Shown here: piece after piece, positions 15,952 through 26,444 of the stretch
Numbering within the stretch: the stretch's first letter is position 1
Layout: the number at the start of each line of letters is the position of its first letter
Translations under genes and position numbers: made by a program
DNA from: Tamlana sp. 2_MG-2023
GTDB taxonomy: Bacteria > Bacteroidota > Bacteroidia > Flavobacteriales > Flavobacteriaceae
Direction of reading: 5' to 3'
DNA: 55,153 bases
Assembly: GCF_030548465.1 (NCBI RefSeq)
Contig: NZ_JAUOSF010000014.1
Span: 1-55,153 of the forward strand
The notes under the pieces: generated by a model
Seen by the model: only the letters and a program-made list of their open reading frames with translations
Told to the model about the DNA's origin: nothing
Database searches by the model: none

Positions 15952-17949
15952 TTAATCTACGTTATCGTGTAAAAAAGAATTATTGCTTCTTAATTGAATA
16001 TCATCATTATCATCAAAACCAATACTTGTTCTTGATCTATCTGTTTCAGACGAATGTTTAGCAGCGTTTAGATTTACACCTTGGCGCTTATATGCTGGCA
16101 CTTTTTCAATATCGTCTATTTTAGAACTATTGAATTTATAATTGAAGTCCTTCATTTTACGTCTACGTTCTTCAGCACGATCTTTTAGCAACTCCGAAAT
16201 TGGTGTATTCATAGGATCTACCTCATCATTTTCTTCCTCTAGGGGCGCTGGTTTTTCAACCACTTTTCTTTCAAAAACGATATCTTCATCTTCTTGCTCT
16301 AGAACTTCGCTTGATTTTTGCTGTTCTTTAACTTTCGAAGATTCGGTATCGTCATAATCATCTAAAGCATAACGAATATCACCTCTTTCATTAGTTTCTG
16401 TTACCGAAATAACTTCTACATAATCATTTACAGAGATATCTTTAACATCATCACTCATTAAATCATGAGAAATAACTTCCTCTACTTCGTCTTCAACCTC
16501 CTCTGGAGTTTCTTGCTTAGATGAAATTGGCATATCGAAGGTTAATGTGATTTGCTTTTCATCTTCAACAAAATCTGAAACTACTTCAATCTCCTTTTCT
16601 TCTGAAACTTCAGGAGCATTACGAGATACTGGGCTAAAGATAAAATCATCTTCATCGACATCATCAACCTTATCTGTTACCTCCTCATAAGTTACTCCAA
16701 TGTTTCTAATTAACTCTGAAGTTGGAATCAAATCAATATTTTTTTTTGATGCTTCTGGTTTTGGTGGCTGTGTTATTCTTTTTGGTGCTTCTTCTTCCAG
16801 GTCTAAGGTATGACGCACCACTCTAGGCGCTTCCCTTTTAACTTGCATTTCTACAGTTGGAGCGATAACAACAGGCTCTTTTTCCTGAGTTTCTGTTTCT
16901 TTATCTTCACCAAGAACATGCTTTACTTTTTTTGTTTCCGTATTAGAAATTTCATCTTGCTGTTCAATATTAAACCCCGTAGCAATAATAGTTACAGCAA
17001 TTGATTCTTCTAAAGCTTCATCTTCACCAACACCCATAATAATTTCAGCACTATGTCCTGCCTCACTTTGGATATGGTCATTAATTTCACCTATTTCATC
17101 AATAGTAATTTCTTGTGAACCTGAAACGATTAGCAGCAATACTTTTTTAGCTCCAGTGATTTTATTATCATTTAATAACGGCGAATCAAGTGCTTTTCTA
17201 ATAGCATCTTGCGCACGGTTTTGTCCAGACGCTAAAGCAGATCCCATAATAGCCGTTCCGCTATTACTTAATACTGTTTTTGCATCACGTAAATCGATGT
17301 TTTGCGTGTAGTGGTGTGTAATAACTTCGGCAATACCACGAGCAGCGGTAGCTAAAACTTCATCTGCTTTCGAGAATCCTGCTTTAAAACCTAAGTTTCC
17401 ATAAACTTCACGAAGTTTATTATTGTTAATTACAATTAACGAATCGACAACACCTCTTAAGTTTTCGATACCTTTTTGAGATTGTTCCAAACGCATTTTA
17501 CCTTCAAACTGAAAAGGCATGGTTACAATTCCCACCGTTAAAATGTCTTTATCTTTTGCCATTTTTGCGATAATTGGAGCTGCACCAGTTCCGGTACCTC
17601 CACCCATTCCAGCAGTGATAAACACCATTTTTGTGTTTGAATCTAACATTTGAGAAATGTCTTCAACACTTTCTACTGCAGATTGCTCTCCAATTTCTGG
17701 ATTAGCACCTGCACCTAACCCTTCGGTTAAATGTACTCCTAATTGTATTTTATTCGGGACTCCACTGTTTTCAAGGGCTTGAGAGTCTGTATTACATACG
17801 TAAAAATCTACGCCTTTAATACCTTGTTGGAACATGTGGTTAATGGCATTACTACCGCCGCCACCAACGCCAATTACCTTAATAACATTTGATCTATTTT
17901 TGGGTAAATCAAATGAAATGTTTGTTTCGAATTTTTCATTGCTGCTCAT
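15952..17949 (-). CDS. ftsZ: Cell division protein FtsZ
   Basis: The tubulin-like GTPase that forms the division ring. Start chosen at the ATG at 17949 (665 residues, MSSNEKFETNI); an in-frame ATG at 18000 would add 17 non-conserved residues. The GTPase domain (~20-330) has G-V-G-G-G-G-S-N, the tubulin signature G-G-G-T-G-T-G (~116-122) and the N-N-N-K-L-R region. Then follows an acidic linker of about 300 residues, far longer than in E. coli FtsZ (383 in total) but usual in flavobacteria. The end holds two conserved blocks, A-Y-K-R-Q-G-V-N-L and the tip S-F-L-H-D-N-V-D, the probable docking sites for FtsA and other partners. It is the last gene of the dcw cluster. Confidence 0.98.
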   Translation of the reverse strand: MSSNEKFETNISFDLPKNRSNVIKVIGVGGGGSNAINHMFQQGIKGVDFYVCNTDSQALENSGVPNKIQLGVHLTEGLGAGANPEIGEQSAVESVEDISQMLDSNTKMVFITAGMGGGTGTGAAPIIAKMAKDKDILTVGIVTMPFQFEGKMRLEQSQKGIENLRGVVDSLIVINNNKLREVYGNLGFKAGFSKADEVLATAARGIAEVITHHYTQNIDLRDAKTVLSNSGTAIMGSALASGQNRAQDAIRKALDSPLLNDNKITGAKKVLLLIVSGSQEITIDEIGEINDHIQSEAGHSAEIIMGVGEDEALEESIAVTIIATGFNIEQQDEISNTETKKVKHVLGEDKETETQEKEPVVIAPTVEMQVKREAPRVVRHTLDLEEEAPKRITQPPKPEASKKNIDLIPTSELIRNIGVTYEEVTDKVDDVDEDDFIFSPVSRNAPEVSEEKEIEVVSDFVEDEKQITLTFDMPISSKQETPEEVEDEVEEVISHDLMSDDVKDISVNDYVEVISVTETNERGDIRYALDDYDDTESSKVKEQQKSSEVLEQEDEDIVFERKVVEKPAPLEEENDEVDPMNTPISELLKDRAEERRRKMKDFNYKFNSSKIDDIEKVPAYKRQGVNLNAAKHSSETDRSRTSIGFDDNDDIQLRSNNSFLHDNVD

Positions 17950-18064
17950 AAATTCTGTTTTACTAGGGTTTGTACTTAATATTTTTATTCTTTGGATCAA
18001 TATGTGCCTTGCGACAACATTATCAAAATTGCTGACTAGACAATTTTGCTACTACTTCATTTTA

Positions 18065-19396
18065 TTATTCAGCGTCGTCTAAAAAATCTTTAAGACGATC
18101 AGTTAATTTATCTAGGAATGTACGCCTAGGTTTTGGAGGTTTAGTCTCTACTGGTTCTTCAACCTCAGTAGTTGTTTCTTCTACAACCTCTTCTTCAAGA
18201 ATAATTTCTTCTTCTTGTTGCTCTATTTTCCTTCTTTCCTGACGTTTTAAACCATCTAATACTAAACCAACTGCTGTAGCGTATAGCGGACTTGTAATAT
18301 CCTCATCACTATCACCAGCCAAATGTTCGTTTGGATAACCTATTCTGGTATCCATTCCTGTTATATACTCTACCAATTGCTTTAAGTGTTTTAACTGGCT
18401 TCCTCCACCGGTTAATACAATACCTCCAATTAGTTTTTTCTTTTGTTCTTCGTGTCCGTAATTTTTAATTTCGGCATACACTTGCTCTATAATCTCAACA
18501 ACTCGTGCATGAATAATTTTAGACAAATTTTTAAGTGTAATCTCTTTTGGCTCTCTTCCTCTTAAACCAGGAATTGATACAATTTCATTGTCTTTATTTT
18601 CCCCTGGCCAAGCTGAACCAAATTTAATTTTTAATAATTCGGCTTGCTTCTCTATAATTGAACACCCTTCTTTGATGTCTTCGGTAATCACATTTCCACC
18701 GAAAGGGATCACTGCCGTATGACGAATAATACCATCTCTAAAAATAGCTAAATCGGTAGTACCACCTCCTATATCAATTAGCGCAACACCTGCTTCTTTC
18801 TCTTCCTGACTTAACACAGCATTTGAAGAAGCTAAAGGCTCTAGAGTAATACCTTCAAGATTTAATCCGGCGCTCTTGATACAACGTCCCACATTTCTGA
18901 TTGAGGATACTTGACCAACCACAACGTGAAAATTAGCTTCCAAGCGTCCACCATACATACCAATAGGCTCCTTTATTTCGGCTTGCCCGTCAACTTTATA
19001 TTCTTGAGGTAAAACATGAATAATTTCCTCCCCAGGAAGCATTACCAACTTATGAACCTGATTGATGAGTAAATCTATATCTTCATCATCAATAACAGTT
19101 TCTGAATTGGCTCTTGTGATATAATCACTATGTTGTAAACTACGAATATGCTGCCCGGCAATACCTACAGTAACATCTTCTATTTTTATATCCGATGCAG
19201 CTTCTGCTTCTTGAACAGCCTGTTGTATTGACTGAATTGTTTGTGTAATATTGTTGACAACTCCACGGTGAACCCCTAAGCTCTTAGATTTACCAATACC
19301 TAAAATTTCTAACTTTCCGTAGTCGTTTTTACGACCAATCATGGCCACAATTTTTGTGGTTCCTATGTCTAATCCTACTGCTAAATTATGCTCCAT
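18065..19396 (-). CDS. ftsA: Cell division protein FtsA
   Basis: A 443-residue actin-like ATPase that tethers FtsZ to the membrane. It has the phosphate-1 loop G-L-D-I-G-T-T-K near residue 8, the phosphate-2 motif A-L-I-D-I-G-G-G-T-T-D near 205, and the adenosine motif I-V-L-T-G-G-G-S near 335. The tail after an acidic linker (~395-425) is F-L-D-K-L-T-D-R-L-K-D-F-L, a short amphipathic helix that is the probable membrane anchor. It starts 3 bp after ftsQ ends and precedes ftsZ by 115 bp (to the preferred ftsZ start), the standard order. Confidence 0.97.
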   Translation of the reverse strand: MEHNLAVGLDIGTTKIVAMIGRKNDYGKLEILGIGKSKSLGVHRGVVNNITQTIQSIQQAVQEAEAASDIKIEDVTVGIAGQHIRSLQHSDYITRANSETVIDDEDIDLLINQVHKLVMLPGEEIIHVLPQEYKVDGQAEIKEPIGMYGGRLEANFHVVVGQVSSIRNVGRCIKSAGLNLEGITLEPLASSNAVLSQEEKEAGVALIDIGGGTTDLAIFRDGIIRHTAVIPFGGNVITEDIKEGCSIIEKQAELLKIKFGSAWPGENKDNEIVSIPGLRGREPKEITLKNLSKIIHARVVEIIEQVYAEIKNYGHEEQKKKLIGGIVLTGGGSQLKHLKQLVEYITGMDTRIGYPNEHLAGDSDEDITSPLYATAVGLVLDGLKRQERRKIEQQEEEIILEEEVVEETTTEVEEPVETKPPKPRRTFLDKLTDRLKDFLDDAE

Positions 19397-19399
19397 AGT

Positions 19400-20119
19400 C
19401 TAAATTTTGGTACAAATTACTTGGTTATCAAACTGTAAATTCACTTTACTATAGTTCTTTAATGTATTGTCTTTAAGTGCTTTTTTATAAAAAGCCTTTA
19501 GGTTATTTATTTTTTTATCTAATGCGCTCACATCACCAATTTGCACTAAAAAGTCACATTTTCTTAGTTTTAAAAAAAAGTGTTTTTGTCTTTCTTGATG
19601 AATTTCGAAAACATGTTTTTTTAAAAAATCGTCATTATCTATTTTTCGGGCGATTTGGTAAACGCTATTCAAATTATTTTTTTCAACATAACCTGTAACC
19701 AAGGGTACTCTCGCAGAATAATTATCTGATAATGGCATGAATAAACCATCAGCATCGATATAATAAGACGCATTAGTGCTAACTCTTGCAATAGGTGTTT
19801 TTTGCTCTATCTCGGCGTTAAGTGTCCCGTTTATAGAAACATACACTTCTGCAGCCTTTATCATGGGATTAGATTTTAGGGCATTCTCTAATTCATTCAA
19901 AGCTAAAGTTTCTTTCGCCACGTTTTTAACACCACCATAATTTTGTATTAACAATTTACTAACAGCCTTGCTTGTAATGAAAAGGTTATTTTCACCAACA
20001 AACTTAACGTTTGGTTCCGAAATCATTCTTACTTCATTTCTACCCGAGGCAAAAGCGAAAAGAAAGATGACCAAGCCAAACAAAGCAATCATTTTTATGT
20101 AATTCCAATTAATTCGCAA
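19400..20119 (-). CDS. ftsQ: Cell division protein FtsQ/DivIB
   Basis: A 239-residue bitopic membrane protein: a short cytoplasmic start, one transmembrane helix (~8-26, K-M-I-A-L-F-G-L-V-I-F-L-F) and an extracytoplasmic part with a POTRA-like domain (~35-105). The sequence is weakly conserved, as always for FtsQ, and the call leans on position between murC and ftsA. It links FtsL-type proteins and the septal synthase in the divisome. Its start overlaps the end of murC by 11 bp, suggesting translational coupling. Confidence 0.9.
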   Translation of the reverse strand: MRINWNYIKMIALFGLVIFLFAFASGRNEVRMISEPNVKFVGENNLFITSKAVSKLLIQNYGGVKNVAKETLALNELENALKSNPMIKAAEVYVSINGTLNAEIEQKTPIARVSTNASYYIDADGLFMPLSDNYSARVPLVTGYVEKNNLNSVYQIARKIDNDDFLKKHVFEIHQERQKHFFLKLRKCDFLVQIGDVSALDKKINNLKAFYKKALKDNTLKNYSKVNLQFDNQVICTKI

Positions 20120-21461
20120 CGCTAAATTCTTTTTTAATTCGTTTTACTTCTGCTCCAATATCTCCTGCTCCAATAGTTAAAACCACCTGAGCATTACTAT
20201 CGTGAATCGCCTTTAGCAAGTTTTCTTTACTTACTAATTGCTTGTTTTCATTATCAATTTTACTTAACAACCAACTTGAGGTAACACCTTCAATTGGCAC
20301 CTCTCTAGCAGGGTAAATATCTAACAATAATAATTCGTCAAATTTCGATAAACTTTCGGCAAAATCATCAATAAAATCACGAGTTCTACTAAATAAATGT
20401 GGCTGAAATATGGCCAACACTTTTTTGCCAGGATACATTTCTCTAACCGCCTGGTGCACTGCACTTATCTCTTGAGGGTGGTGTGCATAATCATCAATAA
20501 AAACAAATTCGTCGGTTTTTATTTGATACGTAAATCGGCGCTGCACCCCTTTGTAGGAAGCTAAACCTTTGGCGAGCTGCTGGTAGGAGCAACCATATTC
20601 CACAGCCATCGCCAAGGCTATTAATGCATTAGACAAATTATGTCTACCTGGTAGGTTAAATTCTAAATTTTCAATAATGTCTTTAGGTGTTTTTACATCA
20701 AAGACATAAGCTCCATTTTCTATTTTTATATTTTGAATGGTATAATCTGAATCATCTTCAATACCATAAGTTATCCCTTCTAATCCCAATCCGTTTTTCA
20801 CAAAAAGTTTACCATTTGGTTTTAATCTTTCTGAAAAAGCTATAAATGATTTTTTTAATTCTGCTGCATCACCATAAATATCCAAATGATCGGCATCCAT
20901 TGAGGTAATACAAGCAAAATCTGGTGACAGCGTTAAAAACGAACGATCAAACTCATCCGCCTCTACCACTGAAACTTCTGTACCGTTTAAAATTAAATTC
21001 GAATTATAATTTTCACTAATTCCACCTAAAAAAGCCGTTAATGGCACATGACATGAATTCAGTAAATGACCTAAAATACTCGTTGTAGTAGTTTTTCCAT
21101 GCGTACCCGCTACAGCCAAACAAAAGGTATGTTCGGTAATTAAACCTAAAATTTGAGATCTTTTTACAACATGAAACCCGTTGTCCTTAAAATAATTTAA
21201 CTCCGTATGATCTTTAGGAACGGCCGGCGTATAAACAACCAAAGTTTTTTCAGCATTTAAAAATACATCACTAATATTTTCTACCGAGTCATTAAAATGA
21301 ATAGCAATCCCTAGATCTACTAAGCCATTAGTAATCTCGGTTTGGGTTTTATCATAACCAGCGACCATCTTATTATTGGCATGAAAATAGCGTGCAATAG
21401 CACTCATGCCGATACCGCCAATACCAATAAAATATACGTTATGTATGGTGTTTAAATTCAT
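20109..21461 (-). CDS. murC: UDP-N-acetylmuramate--L-alanine ligase
   Basis: A 450-residue Mur ligase that adds L-alanine to UDP-MurNAc, the first amino acid of the peptidoglycan stem. The N-terminal Rossmann motif is F-I-G-I-G-G-I-G-M-S (11-20). The ATP loop is G119-T-H-G-K-T-T-T126. The central-domain motif is E-A-D-E-F-D-R-S and the C-terminal one D-D-Y-A-H-H-P. Length is close to the family norm. It overlaps ftsQ and starts immediately after the murG stop codon. Confidence 0.98.
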   Translation of the reverse strand: MNLNTIHNVYFIGIGGIGMSAIARYFHANNKMVAGYDKTQTEITNGLVDLGIAIHFNDSVENISDVFLNAEKTLVVYTPAVPKDHTELNYFKDNGFHVVKRSQILGLITEHTFCLAVAGTHGKTTTTSILGHLLNSCHVPLTAFLGGISENYNSNLILNGTEVSVVEADEFDRSFLTLSPDFACITSMDADHLDIYGDAAELKKSFIAFSERLKPNGKLFVKNGLGLEGITYGIEDDSDYTIQNIKIENGAYVFDVKTPKDIIENLEFNLPGRHNLSNALIALAMAVEYGCSYQQLAKGLASYKGVQRRFTYQIKTDEFVFIDDYAHHPQEISAVHQAVREMYPGKKVLAIFQPHLFSRTRDFIDDFAESLSKFDELLLLDIYPAREVPIEGVTSSWLLSKIDNENKQLVSKENLLKAIHDSNAQVVLTIGAGDIGAEVKRIKKEFSVAN

Positions 21462-22556
21462 TTATTTACTTAGAAGCTTTTCTACTTCATTAACTATTTC
21501 TTTCGTTGCATCGACCAATGCAAGTTTTTTTATGTTATCTCCAAGCTCATTTTTTCTTTCAGGTGAAGCAATGAGTTGAGAAAATTTATTTTCAAAATCG
21601 GCGTCTAAATCTTCTTCCTTAATAATCATGGCGGCATCTTTATCTACGATGGCCATCGCGTTTTTGGTTTGATGATCTTCAGCAACATTTGGCGAAGGAA
21701 TAAAAATAACAGGCTTCCCAACGATACAAAGCTCGGAAACCGAACCTGCTCCTGCTCTTGAAATCACCACATCTGCAGCACCATAAGCAAAATCCATATT
21801 GTTCAAAAACTCATGAACCTGAACATTTTTAGTATTATCGTAAAGTTTGTACTTATCATAATAAAGCTTCCCGCATTGCCAAATGATTTGCACATTCTGC
21901 GTGTCGAAAAAATCCAATTTCTTTTCAATTAACTGATTTATTCTTCGAGAACCCAAACTTCCTCCTATTACTAAAAGCGTTGTTTTCCCTTCTTTTAAAT
22001 CGAAAAACTTCTTAGCCTCATCACTATTATTTTCAATATGCAGCAAGCCCTTACGTACAGGGTTTCCTGTTTTTACAATTTTATCCTTCGGAAAAAAACG
22101 TTCTAAACCATCGTAGGCTACACATATTTTATTTGCTTTTTTAGCCAATAGCTTATTAGTAATCCCCGGAAATGAATTCTGTTCCTGAATTAAAACCGGA
22201 ATATTGGCCATTTCGGCCATTTTCAATAAAGGGCCACTAGCAAAACCACCAGTTCCAATAACAATATCAGGTTTAAACGATTTTATTATTTTTCGAGCCC
22301 CCCACAAACTACTAATCACTTTAAATGGAAAACTTAAATTCTTCAAAGTAAAGCTTCGCTGAATTCCTGTAATCCACAATCCTTTGATATCATAGCCACA
22401 CTGTGGCACCTTCTCCATCTCCATTCTATCTTTGGCACCAACAAACAAAAACTCAGTATCAGGATATCTCGATTTTATCTCGTTTGCAATAGCAATTGCA
22501 GGGTAAATATGTCCTCCCGTGCCTCCGCCTGATAATATTACTTTATACTTCCCCAT
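21462..22556 (-). CDS. murG: Lipid I GlcNAc transferase MurG
   Basis: A 364-residue GT28 glycosyltransferase at the inner face of the membrane. It transfers GlcNAc from UDP-GlcNAc to lipid I, producing lipid II. The N-terminal glycine-rich loop is [10 protein letters not shown] (10-19); the C-terminal half has [10 protein letters not shown], the [12 protein letters not shown] donor-site motif and a conserved E-D-H-Q-T-K-N-A. It abuts ftsW and murC without gaps, so it is firmly inside the operon. Confidence 0.98.
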   Translation of the reverse strand: MGKYKVILSGGGTGGHIYPAIAIANEIKSRYPDTEFLFVGAKDRMEMEKVPQCGYDIKGLWITGIQRSFTLKNLSFPFKVISSLWGARKIIKSFKPDIVIGTGGFASGPLLKMAEMANIPVLIQEQNSFPGITNKLLAKKANKICVAYDGLERFFPKDKIVKTGNPVRKGLLHIENNSDEAKKFFDLKEGKTTLLVIGGSLGSRRINQLIEKKLDFFDTQNVQIIWQCGKLYYDKYKLYDNTKNVQVHEFLNNMDFAYGAADVVISRAGAGSVSELCIVGKPVIFIPSPNVAEDHQTKNAMAIVDKDAAMIIKEEDLDADFENKFSQLIASPERKNELGDNIKKLALVDATKEIVNEVEKLLSK

Positions 22557-23750
22557 CTATATTGCTTCTGATAAAATATCTAAAGGATTATCCTCATCAA
22601 TTTCTTTTCCTTTTATTTCTTCTCTTTTTGCACTTACGCTCAAAATAATTCCAATAGCCAAACAAGTCATCCAAATCGAAGTTCCTCCACTACTCAACAA
22701 TGGTAATGTTTGTCCTGTAACCGGAAACAATTCAACTGCAACCGCCATGTTAATTATTGCCTGGAAAACGATAGGCAAACCGACACCTATAACCACTAAT
22801 TTCCCAAAAACAGATTCTGATTTTTGAGCCACGATTACAATTCTAAACAAGAGCCATAAATACAAGAACATCACAAAAAAACCACCTATTAAACCATATT
22901 CTTCAATAATAATTGCGAATATAAAATCTGAAGATGATTGCGGCAAAAAGTTCTTTTGAGAGCTTTTACCTGGACCAACACCCCAAATTTCTCCTGAGGC
23001 AATGGCTATTTTTGCTTTTTCTATTTGATAATCTGCTTCGGTATCTTCAGGGTTTGAGAAACTCTCAATACGCCCCATCCAAGTATCAATTCTATTAGGC
23101 ATAGCATCTGGAAACGCTTTAGCAATTAGAATAAACATAGTTAAAACTAATACCCCAGAACCTATAATCACAGCTAAATAACGTAATGGATATCCTCCTA
23201 AAAACACCAACATCACCACCATAGTAAACATAATTGCCGTAGTAGAAAAGTTTGCTGGTAAAATAAGAATCAACACCAAAAACACAGGAGCCCACAAAGG
23301 CAAAATAGATTCTTTAAATGTTATTTTCTTACCGTATATTTTAGACAAATAGCGCGCTACATAAGTCATTAAAACCACACCTGCCAAGGTTGACGTTTGA
23401 AAAGACACCCCAACAAACGGAATCTGAATCCACCGACTCGCATTCGCGCCATCAATGGTTGTTCCTTGCAACATCGTAAGCAACAGAAGCCCTAAAACCA
23501 CTGGAATCATGACCATCGATAAGTTTTTAAAATAATTATATGGAATTTTATGAATCACATATATCACCACAAAACCTAAGGCTAGATGCACAAAATGTTT
23601 AATAAAAAAAGAAAACGTATTAGTTCCCGCACCTTTATAAGCCAAATTACTGGCAGCACTATATACAGGTAAAAAGGACGCAATTGCAAGCAACGCTACA
23701 ATAGCCCAAATTAACCGGTCTCCTTTTATGTTATTAAATACAGATTGCAA
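22557..23750 (-). CDS. ftsW: Septal peptidoglycan polymerase FtsW (SEDS family)
   Basis: A 397-residue membrane protein with about ten hydrophobic segments, of the SEDS (RodA/FtsW/SpoVE) family. These polymerise lipid II into glycan strands together with a class B PBP, here the FtsI of the same cluster. Recognisable are R-I-D-T-W-M-G-R in the large outer loop, the K-S-S-Q-K-N-F-L-P block, D-F-I-F-A-I-I-I-E-E, and L-P-L-L-S-S-G-G-T near the end. Position between murD and murG favours FtsW over RodA. Confidence 0.96.
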   Translation of the reverse strand: MQSVFNNIKGDRLIWAIVALLAIASFLPVYSAASNLAYKGAGTNTFSFFIKHFVHLALGFVVIYVIHKIPYNYFKNLSMVMIPVVLGLLLLTMLQGTTIDGANASRWIQIPFVGVSFQTSTLAGVVLMTYVARYLSKIYGKKITFKESILPLWAPVFLVLILILPANFSTTAIMFTMVVMLVFLGGYPLRYLAVIIGSGVLVLTMFILIAKAFPDAMPNRIDTWMGRIESFSNPEDTEADYQIEKAKIAIASGEIWGVGPGKSSQKNFLPQSSSDFIFAIIIEEYGLIGGFFVMFLYLWLLFRIVIVAQKSESVFGKLVVIGVGLPIVFQAIINMAVAVELFPVTGQTLPLLSSGGTSIWMTCLAIGIILSVSAKREEIKGKEIDEDNPLDILSEAI

Positions 23751-23761
23751 ATTCTATGTTT

Positions 23762-25099
23762 TTATAAATTTCTTACTGCGTCTTTAAATTGACGACCACG
23801 ATCTTCGTAGTTTTCAAACAAATCAAAACTTGCACAAGCTGGCGATAACAAAACATTATCTCCAGTTTCTGCCAATTTATAAGCGATTTTCACTGCTTCA
23901 CTCATAAATTGAGTTTCAACAATAACATCTACCATATTTCCAAAAGTGCTTAATAACTTTTCATTATCGACACCCAAACAAATAATAGCTTTTACTTTTT
24001 CATTAACGAATGAAAACAACTCTTGGTAATTATTTCCCTTGTCCACACCTCCAACAATCCAAACCGTTGGTGCTCCCATACTTTCTAAAGCATAGTAAGT
24101 AGCATTTACATTTGTTGCTTTTGAATCGTTAATATATTGTACTTTATTTATTTTAAGGACTTGTTCCAAACGGTGTTCAACACCTTGAAAGCTTTCTAAA
24201 CTCTCACGAATTGTTTGTTTTCTTATCTTTAATAAATGTGCCACAGTAGAAGCTGCCATAGCATTTTTAACGTTGTGCTTCCCTTCTAATGTAAGATTTG
24301 ATGTAGGCATAATTATCTGATTATTATTTATTGTTATTTTAATATTTTCTTTGTCTAAATACGCACCGTTTTCAATGGTTTTTTCTAATGAAAACGGCAA
24401 TAAAATCGATTGAACTGGGTTATTTTTCAGATGATTTACAATCACTTCATCATCGGCATCATAAATCAAATAATCGACTTTTGTTTGATTCATGGCTATT
24501 CTAAACTTAGATTCTATATAATTTTCAAACTTGTAATCATAGCGATCTAAATGATCTGGTGTAATATTCGTTAATACCGCAATATGTGGTTTAAAATCAA
24601 TGATATCGTCTAATTGAAAACTACTTATTTCTAAAACGTAATTTTCAAAATCATCCTCCAAAACTTGTTTCGCAAAACTGTCACCAATATTCCCAGCTAA
24701 CCCAACATTCAATTCATCCTTCAACAAATAATGTGTTAAAGTTGCCGTGGTCGTTTTACCGTTACTCCCAGTGATTCCAACAATTGTAGCGTCGGTATAT
24801 TTTGAAGCAAACTCAATTTCAGAAACTACTGTAATTCCAGCCTTTCGAATTTGTTTAACCAAATCTACTTTATCAGGAATCCCAGGGCTCTTCATGACAA
24901 CATCTGCATTCAGAATTTTAGAAACTGTATGATTTTCATCTTCCCAGTCAATCTCATTATTTATAAGAACAGCTTTGTACTTTTCTTTTATTTTTCCCTT
25001 ATCGGAAACAAAAACATCATAGCCTTTCGCCTTTCCTAAAAGCGCTGTACCAACACCACTCTCTCCGCCTCCTAATACGACTAATCTACTTTTTGTCAT
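23762..25099 (-). CDS. murD: UDP-MurNAc-L-alanine--D-glutamate ligase
   Basis: A 445-residue Mur ligase that adds D-glutamate to UDP-MurNAc-L-Ala in the cytoplasm. It has the N-terminal loop L-G-G-G-E-S-G-V-G-T, the ATP loop G108-I-T-G-S-N-G-K-T-T, the central N-I-T-P-D-H-L-D-R and the C-terminal D-S-K-A-T-N. The final segment L-L-S-P-A-C-A-S-F-D is a MurD signature that separates it from the other ligases. Gaps to ftsW (11 bp) and mraY (59 bp) are small. Confidence 0.98.
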   Translation of the reverse strand: MTKSRLVVLGGGESGVGTALLGKAKGYDVFVSDKGKIKEKYKAVLINNEIDWEDENHTVSKILNADVVMKSPGIPDKVDLVKQIRKAGITVVSEIEFASKYTDATIVGITGSNGKTTTATLTHYLLKDELNVGLAGNIGDSFAKQVLEDDFENYVLEISSFQLDDIIDFKPHIAVLTNITPDHLDRYDYKFENYIESKFRIAMNQTKVDYLIYDADDEVIVNHLKNNPVQSILLPFSLEKTIENGAYLDKENIKITINNNQIIMPTSNLTLEGKHNVKNAMAASTVAHLLKIRKQTIRESLESFQGVEHRLEQVLKINKVQYINDSKATNVNATYYALESMGAPTVWIVGGVDKGNNYQELFSFVNEKVKAIICLGVDNEKLLSTFGNMVDVIVETQFMSEAVKIAYKLAETGDNVLLSPACASFDLFENYEDRGRQFKDAVRNL

Positions 25100-25158
25100 G
25101 ATACTCTTTTGATACTTTAATTCCTTTTGAATTACGCTTTCGCGGAAACAAAAACTGT

Positions 25159-26400
25159 TTATCTAATTTTCAAGGTTACAATCGAAACAATGGCCAGCAA
25201 TATGCCAATGATCCAAAAACGTGTGACAATTTTACTTTCGTGATAGCCATTTTTTTGATAATGATGATGCAACGGCGACATTTTTAGAATACGACGTCCT
25301 TCGCCATATTTCTTCTTCGTGTATTTAAACCACCCCACTTGCATTACTACAGATAAATTTTCAGCTAAAAATATACCACACAACACAGGAATTAACCATT
25401 CTTTACGCACCGCAATAGCTATTACAGCTATTATTCCTCCAATCGTTAAACTTCCCGTATCTCCCATGAATACTTGTGCAGGATAAGTATTATACCATAA
25501 GAACCCAATAAGTGCTCCTACAAATGCAGCGATATAAATGGTTATTTCTTCAACCCGCGGGATATACATAATATTGAGGTAATCGGCGAAAACGATATTA
25601 CTAGATACCCAAGCAAAAATCCCTAAAGTGAGCACAATTATGGCCGATGTTCCCGCTGCCAACCCATCGATACCATCTGTAAGGTTTGCACCGTTAGACA
25701 CCGCAGTTATAATAAAAATGACAACTAAAATAAAAACCACCCATGCATACTTTGCTAATGCCGGATCTATCCATGTGATTACTTGAGCATAATCAAATTC
25801 GTTGTTTTTTATAAATGGAATCGTTGTTTTAGCCGAATGCTCTTCTTCCTGAAATAATTTTGAAGGTGCTATATTCGGGTTGGCCGCTAAAAGCTCCTGA
25901 CGCGTTTCAGCAGGAATTTGCTCTTTCATTGTTACATCCTGATGAAAATACAAGGTTGCTCCAACAATAATCCCTAAGCCAACTTGCCCTAAAACTTTAA
26001 ACTTTCCTTTTAAACCTTCTTTATCGTTTTTAAACTTCTTTTTGTAATCGTCTAAAAACCCAATTACCCCCATCCAAACCGTGGTAACAATTAAAAGAAT
26101 AATGTAAATATTCCCTAATTTACACAGTAGAAGCACTGGAATTAACGTCGCTAAAATGATGATAATCCCTCCCATTGTAGGAGTTCCCGCCTTTTCTTGC
26201 TGCCCCTCTAATCCTAAATCTCTAATAGTTTCCCCAACTTGTTGTTTTAACAACAAACCAATGATGCGCTTACCATAAATTGTAGAAATTAACAGTGACA
26301 AAATCACAGCCAAAGCCGCTCTAAAGGTTATAAAACCAAAAAGTGAGGCTCCAGGAAACTGAAACTGTTTTTCTAAATATTCAAATAAATAGTATAACAT
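25159..26400 (-). CDS. mraY: Phospho-MurNAc-pentapeptide transferase MraY
   Basis: A 413-residue polytopic membrane enzyme that transfers phospho-MurNAc-pentapeptide to undecaprenyl phosphate, making lipid I. Catalytic-site landmarks are D117-D118-Y-K-K, N239-L-T-D-G-I-D-G-L-A and the late P-L-H-H-H-Y-Q. It is longer than E. coli MraY (360) because of an extra loop at about 155-215, an insertion usual in Bacteroidota. It lies between murE and murD. Confidence 0.97.
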   Translation of the reverse strand: MLYYLFEYLEKQFQFPGASLFGFITFRAALAVILSLLISTIYGKRIIGLLLKQQVGETIRDLGLEGQQEKAGTPTMGGIIIILATLIPVLLLCKLGNIYIILLIVTTVWMGVIGFLDDYKKKFKNDKEGLKGKFKVLGQVGLGIIVGATLYFHQDVTMKEQIPAETRQELLAANPNIAPSKLFQEEEHSAKTTIPFIKNNEFDYAQVITWIDPALAKYAWVVFILVVIFIITAVSNGANLTDGIDGLAAGTSAIIVLTLGIFAWVSSNIVFADYLNIMYIPRVEEITIYIAAFVGALIGFLWYNTYPAQVFMGDTGSLTIGGIIAVIAIAVRKEWLIPVLCGIFLAENLSVVMQVGWFKYTKKKYGEGRRILKMSPLHHHYQKNGYHESKIVTRFWIIGILLAIVSIVTLKIR

Positions 26401-26444
26401 CTTTTTTCTTTATTGAGGTTCTTTTATTTGGCCGTAAACGCCTT